Shown: in pieces, positions 22,824-32,868 of the stretch | Layout of the letters: every line of letters begins with the position of its first letter | Numbering within the stretch: the stretch's first letter is position 1 | Assembly: GCA_004335635.1 (NCBI GenBank) | Contig: QAXH01001462.1 | Coordinates: forward strand, 1-50,147 | DNA length: 50,147 nucleotides | Direction of reading: 5' to 3' | Origin: Chloromonas sp. AAM2 | Taxonomy: Eukaryota > Chlorophyta > Chlorophyceae > Chlamydomonadales > Chlamydomonadaceae | Notes under the pieces: model-generated | Database searches by the model: none | The model's input: the letters and a program-made list of their open reading frames with translations, nothing else | Told to the model about the DNA's origin: nothing | Program-made: the position numbers and the translations under genes

Positions 22824-25543
22824 CACTACATGTCATTGTCATCAAGGTCACTTAGGCACACGTGTCCCTCACTTGTTTGTCCTTCGCCCCTCATCCCAGG
22901 TGAGTGTGGCGCCATGACGGCCCGTCGCTTCATCATGCCCAACGTGCGAGCCGCCACCGACAACGCACCCTTCTGGTATTCGTACGAGTACGCCAGTGCG
23001 CACTTCACCATGATCTCCACCGAGCATGACATCTCACCGGGATCAGTGCAGTACAAGTGAGTAGGTGATGCTGTTGGATAACAAGATGCAGTACTAGTGA
23101 GTGTGCGTAATGGTTCAGCTCAAATTGTTTGTGTGCCCAAGGCCATCATGGAAGCGGACTCGATCATTTTGAGTGAATTGAGGGGCAAGATTACCTGGCA
23201 GCACTTGCGTCGGTCGCCTGCCCTGTTAAGCCACACTGGTGATGCTGCGGTTTGGCGGAACTTTTGAGTGCCGAACTTTTGAATGTACCAAATGCAGCAC
23301 ACGAGAAGCTTGTGAGGTCAGGGTGGAATGATCCATACAGAATAGGAAGGAGCACACTTACATAGTACACTTACATAGGACATAGGGGCTACTTACTGAT
23401 AGCATGGTACCAAGAATAGACCTCGAGAACCTCCAAGCCTTGCTCACAAATCACAACCAACGTGGTGGGTAACAGACAGATATAAACAAACAACTTTTTT
23501 TGATGTTTTCACAATGGTTTTAAGGTTTTGTCGCGTGTAGGTGGCTCGCCCGCGACCTGGCCGCTGTGGACCGGTGCGCCACCCCCTGGCTGGTGGTGGT
23601 CCTGCACCGCCCCATGTATGTGGTGTACCCCCACAAGGACAACAGGGTGGTGGGCGACCACATCAGGGACTTCATTGAAGATCTGCTGCTGGAGTACCAA
23701 GTGGATGTGACGCTGGCAGGTGGGCGGTTTCTGGAGGTTGACAGTTGGTGGTTGTTGGGGGTGATGAGCAATTCTGAGACCTGTCCCTGTACACTTTGCA
23801 CGTAGAATCATTTCACCCTCACCTTGGGGCAGGTCACCACACGTTTCTTGGCACGTTTCTGTCCGTGCAGGCCACGTGCACACCTACTACCGCACATGTG
23901 ACGTGCGTGACGAACGCTGCACTGACGACGGCAGCGGCATCTCACACTTTGTCATTGGCACAGCCGGCCACAAACGTGAGTTTGATTTCACAGTGCATGT
24001 GAAAGCATGGCCTCCCTGTGTCAGTAGTGTTGTGGGCCTGTTCTAGACGGAGTTCTGGAGCTGTTTTATGCGGTTCTGATGATCAGGATACCAACAACAC
24101 GAGTTTAGTAGAACGATGAAATGCGTAATGATGATCTCGCTGGCATGTTCAGTGTTCCTAGTGCTGCGCGTCAATGAAGCTGAGTTCTTCCGTTTCAGGA
24201 GCGGTTTGAGAGCTGAACTGCAGACGTAATGTTGAGAATACCAGTAACGCAAGCAAGGGCTTGAGAGTAATGATGGTCATGTGACCCATATGTGCAGAGT
24301 ACTGCAGGGTGTATGCGATGTGAGATGACTTCCAATCACAATGTGCCACCAGCCATAGTTCATCTATTCATCCAGCTGGCCTCAATACCTGCTGTGTCCT
24401 GCATGTGTTGATACCTGAAACTGATACTGATACTTGCACTGATTCCGGTCCCCCCTCCGCTCATGTCACAGTGTCCGGTGCCACGGACGAGCAGCGCGAC
24501 TGGTTGGACTCGCACGTGGACGACCACGGCTTCGTGCGCTTCGACGTGGATGGAGATGTCATGCACGCAAAGTTTATTCGCAGTGAAAACGGTGAGTCAC
24601 TGACCCGGGATTGAGCCTTGTCTGTTGCCTGCCAGCATCCGCGACTCTTTTGAGCCGTGGCTGGTGCATGAAGGTCGCGTTGGTATCGTACGTCTATGCG
24701 GCATGTCAATGTCCACAGCCAACCGATTGTTTCTCATGTAACGTTCGCCGGCCATTGTGCACATGTCGATCACCAAGCTTGTGGAAAGACTGGATATCCC
24801 GGGATGGTCAGAGTATAAGAGCATGTGCATAGATGGACAAGAAACTGAAAGAAATGTTCTGAGCAACTGGATGTTTTGCCTCGCTCCATACCTTTTTGCC
24901 AGCTTTGTGCATGCTGCTCAACGCCTGTGTGTGTGGACGATACGCAGGCGAGGTTGCTGACACTGTCCGTCTCTCCACACGCCTGTACACGGGCGACGAG
25001 TGCAATGACCTGCGCGCCGCCATGCCTGCCCGGGCTTCAGCGCTGGAAACTCGTCTCACATCTCTGGAGCAGCAGCACGCTCTGAGGACATCCGAAGAGA
25101 AGTCAGTGGGACGGCAGGAGGGGGTGCTGGTGATTGGAAAGAGTCAGCAGGAGAGAGAGCAGGAAGAGGAGGAAAGGGAGCAGGAAGAGGAGGAAAGGGA
25201 GCAGAGAGAGGAGGAAAGGGAAGAGAAGAGGGAGCAGCGCAAGGAAGAGGAGAGGGAGCGGCGGGAACAGAAGAAAGAGAAAAAGAAGCAGCAAGAAGAG
25301 GAGGCAGAGGAAGAGAGGAGGGACAAGGAGAGGAAGGGAAAGGTTGGGCAGAACAAGGGAGGGAAGCATGATGAACAGGACGATGATCCAGAAGAGGATC
25401 AGAAGGAGCAAGACGGACAGGATGAACAAAAGGAGCAAGAGGATCAGGGCGAAGAAGAGGATCAAAGAGAGGAGCAGACGGAGCCAGAGGAACAGGACGA
25501 GCAGCATGAGGATGAGGAGCAGCAGTACGTACAGGTGTTCTAG
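18856..25543 (+). CDS. PAP: Purple acid phosphatase with long acidic tail
   Basis: Exons 18856-18996, 19195-19259, 19376-19481, 20522-20619, 21310-21432, 21924-22083, 22397-22508, 22900-23056, 23541-23719, 23871-23975, 24472-24591 and 24948-25543 join in phase to 653 residues. Residues 1-20 are a signal peptide (SLVIILVGLSAVLGA), so the enzyme should be secreted or vacuolar. An N-terminal beta domain (VHLALAHDQKSYTVAWR) precedes the metallophosphatase domain. All five metal-binding blocks are present: GDMG at 167-170, GDLAY at 202-206, GNHE at 235-238, VVLH at 340-343 and GHVH at 381-384. It should hydrolyse phosphate esters at a two-metal centre. The core ends near residue 510. About 130 further residues are almost all Glu, Arg, Lys, Gln and Asp, ending QQYVQVF. 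An upstream in-frame ATG (18694) would bury the signal peptide, so I prefer 18856. Confidence 0.95.
20673..20700. repeat. Short CAG microsatellite
   Basis: A run of CAG triplets inside phosphatase intron 4. Confidence 0.8.
21524..21605 (+). pseudogene. Decayed duplicate of phosphatase exon 5 end
   Basis: Copies the end of exon 5 and its GTGAGTGC donor (original about 21395-21470). The SKKHGGM end is retained, but the metal-ligand block GDMG has become VGMG, so the aspartate is lost. Possible upstream acceptors give the wrong phase. I infer a non-coding remnant of a tandem duplication of about 130 bases. Confidence 0.75.
22081..22160 (+). repeat. GTGGGC-type repeat at a 5' splice site
   Basis: Phosphatase intron 6 begins ATG|GTGGGT and continues with about eight GGTGGGCG/AAG-like units, each resembling the donor itself. 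Confidence 0.8.
22735..22827. repeat. ATT/ATC microsatellite
   Basis: Long TTA/TCA trinucleotide run in phosphatase intron 7, including about 14 perfect ATT units. Confidence 0.95.
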
Positions 25544-25561
25544 AGTCTGCACAGTTCGCTA

Positions 25562-25723
25562 GCATTTGAAGCGCATGTTGTCAGGCTGCATGTGAAGCGC
25601 ATGCTGTCAGGCTGCATTTGAAGCGCATGCTGTCAGAAGGGCATGCTGTCAGGCTGCATTGGAAGCGCATGCTGTCAGGCAGCATTGGAAGCGCATGCTT
25701 TCAGGCCGAGGCTGCATTGGAAG
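25562..25723. repeat. 26-bp tandem repeat, about 5.5 copies
   Basis: Imperfect units of GCATTTGAAGCGCATGCTGT type directly after the phosphatase stop codon, so probably in its 3' UTR. One copy is truncated to 16 bases. Confidence 0.9.
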
Positions 25724-25967
25724 GTATGAGTACAGTGATTGTGTGGAACTCTTAACAGCTTAGGAGTTGAAGCTTCTGATCTTGGCAATCGGCTCTTGGG
25801 AAACGGTTCTTGGGTGCGTCCAGACAGGGTCAAAGTTGCATGGTGCGAGTGATAGAGACACAACTTGGCATACATCAGCATAAATTTCTAGTACAGCATA
25901 GTCAGTAATACTAACACTACCAGTTCTACCAAGTATCGCCGTGGCCACTGTCCGTCTGTGGCAGGGG

Positions 25968-25972
25968 TGTAA
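25968..25972 (+). promoter_or_regulatory. Putative polyadenylation signal of the phosphatase
   Basis: TGTAA about 425 bases past the stop codon. If used, it places the 26-bp tandem repeat inside the 3' UTR. Confidence 0.4.
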
Positions 25973-28712
25973 TCCTTTTCAGGTTTATTAACCAATCTCT
26001 TAGGTCTCTTTTCTATCGCTTACCTCAACCCTTGGAATATTTGACGGGTGACTCTGAAACCACTTGCACTGACTGGGCGATTATTGGAGTGAAGGGTGGT
26101 GGTGCAAATGGTGATTGGCAGACTCACATGTGCGGTTATTCTGGTTTGCCATATCATGCTGGTCACGTGAGGAGTTGAGATCCCATGACATCAAGATGGC
26201 TGAGTGTTTGACTTTGAGAGCCTTCTGAGCATGGTTGGCAGCAACTGTCTTGATCAAATTACAGAGAAACTTGCAAGATCTTTTGAAAGCTATTGGAAGC
26301 AGCTGCACTTTGGAAGGAGTTTTGATGCTGATCATACCAAATATGACCATCTGACGTAATTCATTGCGTCAGGCTTGCTCGCTTTGCGCCTGGAGCTCTG
26401 TGCACCCCTTGCATGTATGGCACTAGGAGATGCACACGCCACAGGCCTGAGGCACATTGGTCGCTGATGTCTTAAGCTGAACGTTATGCTCATTACTCGT
26501 ACCAAGGTATGAGTTTCGCTTTCGCCAGGCTCCAATTGCAAGCCATTATCCAGCTGTATGAAGGGCCTCTGCGAGCCATAGAAAGCGTGGTGCTGCGCAT
26601 GACAGGCAGGTTGCCTTTTGAGCGTTTTAGATGCACATGTCCGTGTGTGAGCGTTGTGTGTCCGTGTGTGAGCGTTGTGTGTCCTTGTGAGCGTTGTGTG
26701 TCCGTGTGTGAGCGTTGTGTGTCCGTGTGTGAGCGTTGTGTGTCCGTGTGTGAGCGTTGTGTGTCCGCGTGTGAGCGTTGTGTGTCCGTGTGTGAGCGTT
26801 GTGTGTCCTTGTGAGCGTTGTGTGTCCGTGTGTGAGCCGTTACAGACGCAGGTTGGCTATGTGAGCATTACAGACGTCCTTGTCTTAAGTAGGCAATCAG
26901 CTGTGGGCCACATCTGGTTGACCTGAACTATTCACAGGGTGCGTCTGTGGTGCCTTGCATTCACATCAGGCTCGGCAGTAGATGGTCAGTGTACAGGGTT
27001 TTCTTGGCATAGGCTTTGGCTAGACCCATTTGGTTGTTTCATACTTGGCGCTTATGAGCAAGCAAACGACTGGAGACCAGACAGGGTGTACGAATATAAT
27101 GAGTGAATGGCTCTAGTGCTGAAACTACGCGCCAGATGGTGGAATGCCGACTTTTTTCTGCATTTCTTGATGTGGCTGCCGCACTTGAGAATTCCTTGGT
27201 GTGATAGGAAGGCTGTATTTTCTTCTTTTCTCTTGTTTGTTTTATGAAGCCCAATTGGCTGTACATTCGTGTTCTGAACAAGGTACTTGTTTGTAGTTGT
27301 AACTGTGCAGGTGCAAGACTGACGGTCAGCCCCTGCCGTAATGAAATCTTGCAGTAATGATCTGCACACTAGTGGCAACCTCTTGCAGCCTGATGCACAA
27401 GCACATCTTTTTTCACGCCTGCCAGACTGCCAACGCCAATGTCAGTGGGTTCCATACGCGGCGTTCAAAGAAAAGGCAGTTCGCTACCACAGGCAAGGCA
27501 TGACAGGATGCATACACATAAGCCAACAGCATTGCCGAGATTCGTAACATGGTCAAGTCAGGTCCAGCGTTCGGGGGAACTTCAAGCAGGTATCATATGA
27601 AAGCGACCAAGGGCGCAGTCTGTTCAACCAGTCCCACCACCAAAGCAGTCCATACTACGTTTAATGATGGACCAGTGCTGATATGCCGTTGACACCACAG
27701 TATCAACACCATACATCTACATCGCAACATGGCAACACATGTGCACATATAAGTAATATAATTTACAGTAGACGAGGCAAAGTCGGCTTACACACACAAA
27801 AATTGCGCATTGCAGTCCCAGGAATTGCGACAGCAGGGGTCATCATATGCCTTTCAAGGTCTGAGAAGCCTGAGTTATCAACCACCGCGTGGTGGGCGTG
27901 GAGACACTTCCATGTAAGATGCCCTTCCACGGGGCCAGGAAGCAATTGTACTACGTGGCGGTGACGTGTCAAACTGAGTGCGCGTGCATTTAGTGCGTGG
28001 CGAGCACCTTCTCGTCCCTATGGTTTGTACTTGTACGCTTCAGGTGGGGTACGCTTCACGTGGAGAGATCCCCTGATGATAGTAGTATGACTAACCCAAC
28101 CAGGGCACTTGATCTAGGTTACGGTCCTAGCTAACGTGGAGCTGTCTGGCAGGTGTGTCCGCAGCAACTATGCTTGAATGTGATAAAATCGGGGAGCAAC
28201 TATCATTTGCGCGCAACTTCCAGCAAATGGGCATGTCTGCCTCCACAGATGCAAATGTTGCAGCTTGTACTGGTTGCTGCATTGAACCAGCAACCGGCTG
28301 TGGCCCATTCTGGGCTGTTGACGTGCTCTGGGTGTAGCAGTCCAGGCAGTGTGCCAACTGCGGATGGCTGGTTCGCATTGTCAGCAGAAGGTAGCTTGCC
28401 TACCATTACCCACATATACAACAGTTCATCAATCACATCAGCAGCGCCCACGGGCTCTGCAGACTGCTCATACTCTCGTACTGTACACGCCAGCACAGAC
28501 GAGTCATCAGTTTAGCGGTGCCGCGCACGTGGTGACCAACCAATTTTAGCTGAATTTTCTGGAAAGTTTTCTCGGCCGCCGGTATGGTGCTCTGGGTTTC
28601 TGCAGAGGCCGTACCTTCTGCCCGTCGCTGCGCATTCAATCCTTTGTCACGCCTTGCGCCAGTGGTGAGAAACTTTTCAGCCCACCGCCACCAGTAGCCA
28701 CAACTTTTCGCC
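25973..28712. other. Intergenic interval of about 2.7 kb
   Basis: No gene could be assembled. Two stretches look mildly coding: 26518-26620 (plus, containing LQLQAIIQLYEGPLRAIESV) and 28170-28337 (plus, a 55-codon Cys-containing frame). Neither has supporting splice sites or a known motif. It includes the 21-bp minisatellite listed next, and the DnaJ promoter at the right. Confidence 0.5.
26640..26837. repeat. 21-bp minisatellite, about 10 copies
   Basis: Units of GTGTGAGCGTTGTGTGTCCGT; two copies are shortened to 19 bases. There are no spacers between units, so this is not a CRISPR array. It produces Cys/Val-rich open frames that I regard as artefacts. Confidence 0.92.
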
Positions 28713-31700
28713 ATGCAGTCGCAATTGCCATCCCACGGCACAAGATCTGCTTCACATAGGCACGTCAAGGCACCGACCCCGTGCTGCAGCCCATCACTGC
28801 GGCCGATTGCTCACAAGGCTGCCCGTCGCAGCAGGGTTAGCGTGATAGTCCGGGCAGATGCAGAATACTACAACCTGTTGGGCGTGGAGAAGGGCGCAGA
28901 TAAGAAGGCCATCAAGACGGCATACCGCCAGAAAGCCCGCAAATACCATCCGGTGAGTTGCGCACAACGCAATGTGCCCACGCTTCACCATTCCGACGCA
29001 GTACCTGGCTCGTGCACTGAATGTGCAGCAACGATGGATTGATGGATGGATGGGGTAGCTTGAAGCTCGGCAGCTCTAGCCTCTCTTCCACTCCTCAGGG
29101 GTGTAGCGCACACCACTCCTCATCCACTCCTTGCATCTGCCATGACACGCATGCAGGACGTAAACAAAGAGCCCGGTGCAGAGGAGCAATTCAAGAAGAT
29201 TGGAGAAGCTTACGAGGTGAGGACATTGCAGCCAGACAATCACGTAGTGGCCTCAACCAGCCTTTCACTCCATGGCTGCAGTCCATACGCACCAACACAT
29301 GCAGCAAACACGGCGTACAGGCTCGCACAGGCATGGTTCTAGGCACAAACGCCACCTTGGCCACAGTAACCAGCAAGTGCACTATGCCAAAGCTCTGCAT
29401 GACATGATACCATGACCATTAGGCACTTCAGGCACTAGATCCAATATGAAAACAGTATGGCAAACGTGCCTGCACTGTCTCTGTTATCTGTTTACAGGTG
29501 TTGTCAGATGACAACAAGCGAGCAATCTACGACCGTTATGGAGAGGCTGGGCTGAGGGGTGGCATGGGCGGTTTCCCCGGCGGTGGTGGTGCAGGCAATG
29601 TGGAGTTCACTAACCCCTTTGACCTCTTCGAGTCCTTCTTTGGAGGAAGCATGGGCGGCGGCATGGGCGGGTTTGCTAGCCAACAAAGAGGGCGGCGTGC
29701 GCAGGCAGGCGAGGACGAACGGTGAGTCTGGCCTTGATTGAGAGTGCATGAGCGCCAGACAGGTGTGCTGTACACCAGCAGCATGGTCGGGTCGGCGAGT
29801 TTAGAGGTATGATTCAAGACACGTAGTATGATTTGGATGGGCATCACAGATCTCATCAATACAAGAGGAGCCCAGGGGAACTTGAGGACGTATAGGTATG
29901 GAGCTACACAGAACTGTACAATTCCTCTCACATTTTGTGCAGAAGTTTAGCAGCCAAGAACTCAGGTGAAGTATGCAACAGTCTAAAGAGCCGCCATGCG
30001 TCAACATTGCCTCGGTTCATTTGGTCTGAAGCCTGTCACGTGCCCCTCAGCCTATCACGTGCCTCGCGGCCTGTCACGTGCCCCTAAGCCTGTCACGTGC
30101 CCCTCAGCCTGTCACGTGTTGGTTTCTTTGTTCAGGTACGAGCTCCAACTTGAATTCCTCGAGGCAGTGTTCGGATGTGCCAAGGAAATCGAAGTGGAGA
30201 GGCTTGCATCAGACCCGGTGGGTCAGGGCTGTGAGCTGGGGGGGCTGGCACAGGGCAACAAGGGGAGCAGGGGCAGGGGCAAGCAGTTGGGTTGTAGGTT
30301 GCAGCATTTCTGCATTGTGAGAGTCAGCGCTTCCTGCATGTCATCATCCTTCTTCATCTTGCATGCCTGGTCATCGCTGTGGCACGGTTGCTTCTCAGGG
30401 CTGTCATGCTTCGCATGATTATGCATACAGCCTCGCAATCCAATCATTGCTTTGCTTTGTGCACATTCTAGCCTCACCACACACGTCGTCTCATTGAATG
30501 AGCGTGACATGCATGTTGTGCGTCAGGCCTGTGACTTATCCATGCATGTCATGTGATGCAGGCGTGTGACGGGTCCGGTGTCAAGTCCGGCACCACCCCC
30601 AGCACGTGTCCCACATGCGGCGGCAGTGGCCAGTATGTCAGCAGCGTGCGCACACCCCTGGGTACCTTCCAACAGGTCAGGAGGGCACCTTGCAACAGGC
30701 CAGTAGGGCACATTCCAACAGGCCAGTAGGGCACAGTCCAACAGGCCAGTAGGGCATGTTCCAACAGGCCAGTAGGGCACCTTCCAACAGGCCAGTAGGG
30801 CACCTTCCAACAGGTCAGGAGGGCACCTTGCAACAGGCCAGTAGGGCACCTTCCAACAGGTCAGTAGGGCACCTTCCAACAGGCACCTTCCAACAGGTCA
30901 GTAGGGCACCTTCCAACAGGTCAGTAGGGCACCTTCCAACAGGTCAGTAGGGCATCTTCCAACAGGTCAGTAGGGCACTGAAGTAAACTGCAATAGGAAA
31001 CCTGGAGAACAGGAGCCGACATTGCAAGCCGCCAGCATTTTTAGTCTCGGATTGGGAGTGCAGCAGTCAGTTGGCAGTTGGCTTCCAGCGATCGCCTCAG
31101 TGCGGCATGCCCTTTGATGGTGTGCATAACTGCACGGCCATCCTTCACCACGCCAACCAGCGTCCAATTTATTGCTTTCTTTCCAACAGATCAAGCTGTG
31201 TGCGAGGAATTTGAAAGAATGAGCAGCACAACTGACAACTAACCAACCAACAAACTGGGCACATTCCCACAGGTGACGCTGTGTGCGCGCTGCGAGGGCT
31301 CGGGGCAGGCGTCCACGCCCTGTGATAAGTGCGGAGGCGACGGGCGCATCCGGGAAACCAAGCGCATTGCGATCAAGGTGGGCCCTGGGGCTTGTCCAAT
31401 GGGCAGCACATGGCGGACAGGTGCAAGCTGCGGTGGAGCATCTGCTCAATGGTTCTAGGGTGATGCATGGGACAGAGAGAGCGTTTTTGGCTGGTATTAG
31501 AGGTTAAGAGTGCAAGGGGATGAGTTCAGTAATAGTGAGAAGTGCAACAGGTGCAACAGGTTACCGGGAGGTGGTGACTGGAGGCATACAGGCTTAAGCA
31601 GTACAGCAGTGAATGGCTTACATGCAGCCAAGCGTATACACACAGAGGTATTGTGAGGCTGCTATGCGACTGTGATGATGCGTGTCAACTCTCATAAGCG

Positions 31701-32868
31701 CCCCTTAGTGGGACTGACCACTAGCAAAGGTAAGATGTGTCCCATGGTCTGAACGGTCATTGACACGGATTTTAGTCATCAAGCATGTGCTAGGAGTAAC
31801 CTATCTTGCTTGGTTCCCTTCAGGTTCCCCCGGGCGTAGACAGCGGCAGCCGCCTGCGCGTGCGCGGGGAGGGCAATGCGGGCCGCAGGGGCGGCGAGTC
31901 CGGCGACATGTACGTCTACATCACAGTCAAGGACCATCCGGAGATGAAGAGGGAGGGCAACAACATACACTCGGACGCAGAGGTGCGTGTGCGGGCGCAC
32001 GGATTAACGGCTTTGTAACGGGCGGGTTAATGTAACGGTTTCGTAACGGTTGCCTCAACGTTCGAGGTGAGGAAGCATTGCAGAAGAGGGGGTTGTTGCA
32101 TGGCCTTGGACTGGCAAAGATAGTGACCTGGTCCATCGTTGCGTGTCGTATCAAAGGACATGTCAATCACCACATGTCCTCTGTTGCCACTCCCTTCAGG
32201 TGACTTACATCGACGCCATCCTGGGCACCCAGATCAAGGTAACCACAGTGGACGGTCCAGTGGAGCTTAAGATCCCCCCGGGCACCCAGCCAGGCACCAC
32301 CCTGCTCATGGCCAAGCGGGGAGCGCCCAGACTAGGCAACTCCGTCATGCGAGGGGACCACTCGGTAGGTGACCTGGGTCTGATGTGCTGTCAGTGGGTT
32401 GTGCACATGTTTATCAGCAACAGCAGCAGCGGCACTATCTATGGTGTTTGCATTCCGTTCAAGGCTTCGCGTCAAGCGATTGGCGGTCTGCGGCGCTGCT
32501 GTTGAATCAATGCATGCATGGCGGGAAGGATGAGGGTCTGTATGTTTCAAGAGTGGATATAGGAGTGACAGGACGACTTGTATGACGAGTGGTTTGATAT
32601 CTTGCGTGGGAGACGAGATTTCATGGGCAAGCCGGTTTCTCTGATGCTATTTTCACTTGAGACAAGGTCAGGCATTCGATGGATTCAGGTCAGCTCTCAA
32701 CAAGTGAGCTGCTTCCACAACCTGTTTCTGCGCTTTTCCGCTCCTCCGTTTTTACAGGTTCATGTACGAGTGAAGATTCCCAAGCAGCTCAGTGCTGACG
32801 AGCGCAAGCTGGTGGAAGAACTTAAGGAGCTTCAGACAAAAACCAAGGTCGGCCCGTTCCGTTTCTGA
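28713..32868 (+). CDS. Plastid type I DnaJ (Hsp40) co-chaperone
   Basis: Exons 28713-28952, 29157-29216, 29498-29721, 30136-30217, 30562-30675, 31273-31377, 31824-31982, 32200-32364 and 32758-32868 join in phase to 419 residues. Residues 1-48 form a Ser/Arg/His-rich transit peptide (cleavage near IVRADA). The J domain (51-115) has HPD at 79-81, split by intron 1. A Gly/Phe region follows, then the Cys-rich domain: [25 protein letters not shown] and CDKCGGDG. The C-terminal substrate-binding domain includes [20 protein letters not shown] and YIDAILGT. It matches plant plastid DJA4/5/6-type proteins in length and order and would stimulate stromal Hsp70. In the first zinc repeat the first Cys is replaced by Asp-201, if the normal GT donor at 30218 is used. 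Confidence 0.95.
30032..30118. repeat. 19-bp tandem repeat carrying TCACGTG, 4.6 copies
   Basis: Units of CCTGTCACGTGCCCCTCAG at 30032, 30051, 30070 and 30089, plus a partial at 30108. It lies in DnaJ intron 3, ending 17 bases before the acceptor at 30136. Each unit contains the palindrome CACGTG, and three end in CAG or AAG after a C-rich run. Confidence 0.93.
30676..30979 (+). repeat. 23-bp minisatellite built from a 5' splice site, 12 full copies
   Basis: Starts exactly at the first base of DnaJ intron 5. The exon ends ACCTTCCAACAG|GTCAGG, and the unit is GTCAGTAGGGCACCTTCCAACAG, so every unit rebuilds the exon-intron junction. Twelve full units and two partial ones are present. Units beginning GTCAG (copies 1, 7, 9-12 and the final partial) keep a usable-looking donor; the others begin GCCAG. 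Confidence 0.95.

Noticed and set aside
25056..25565. Pro/Leu-rich open frames opposite the phosphatase tail
   Set aside because: Shadows of the purine-rich Glu/Lys repeat; no independent support.
26640..26837. CRISPR-like array or Cys-rich protein
   Set aside because: Head-to-tail 21-bp units with no spacers; the open frame follows from the repeat having no stops.
30756..30950. Repetitive peptide open frame in DnaJ intron 5
   Set aside because: Product of the 23-bp minisatellite; not in frame with the exon.
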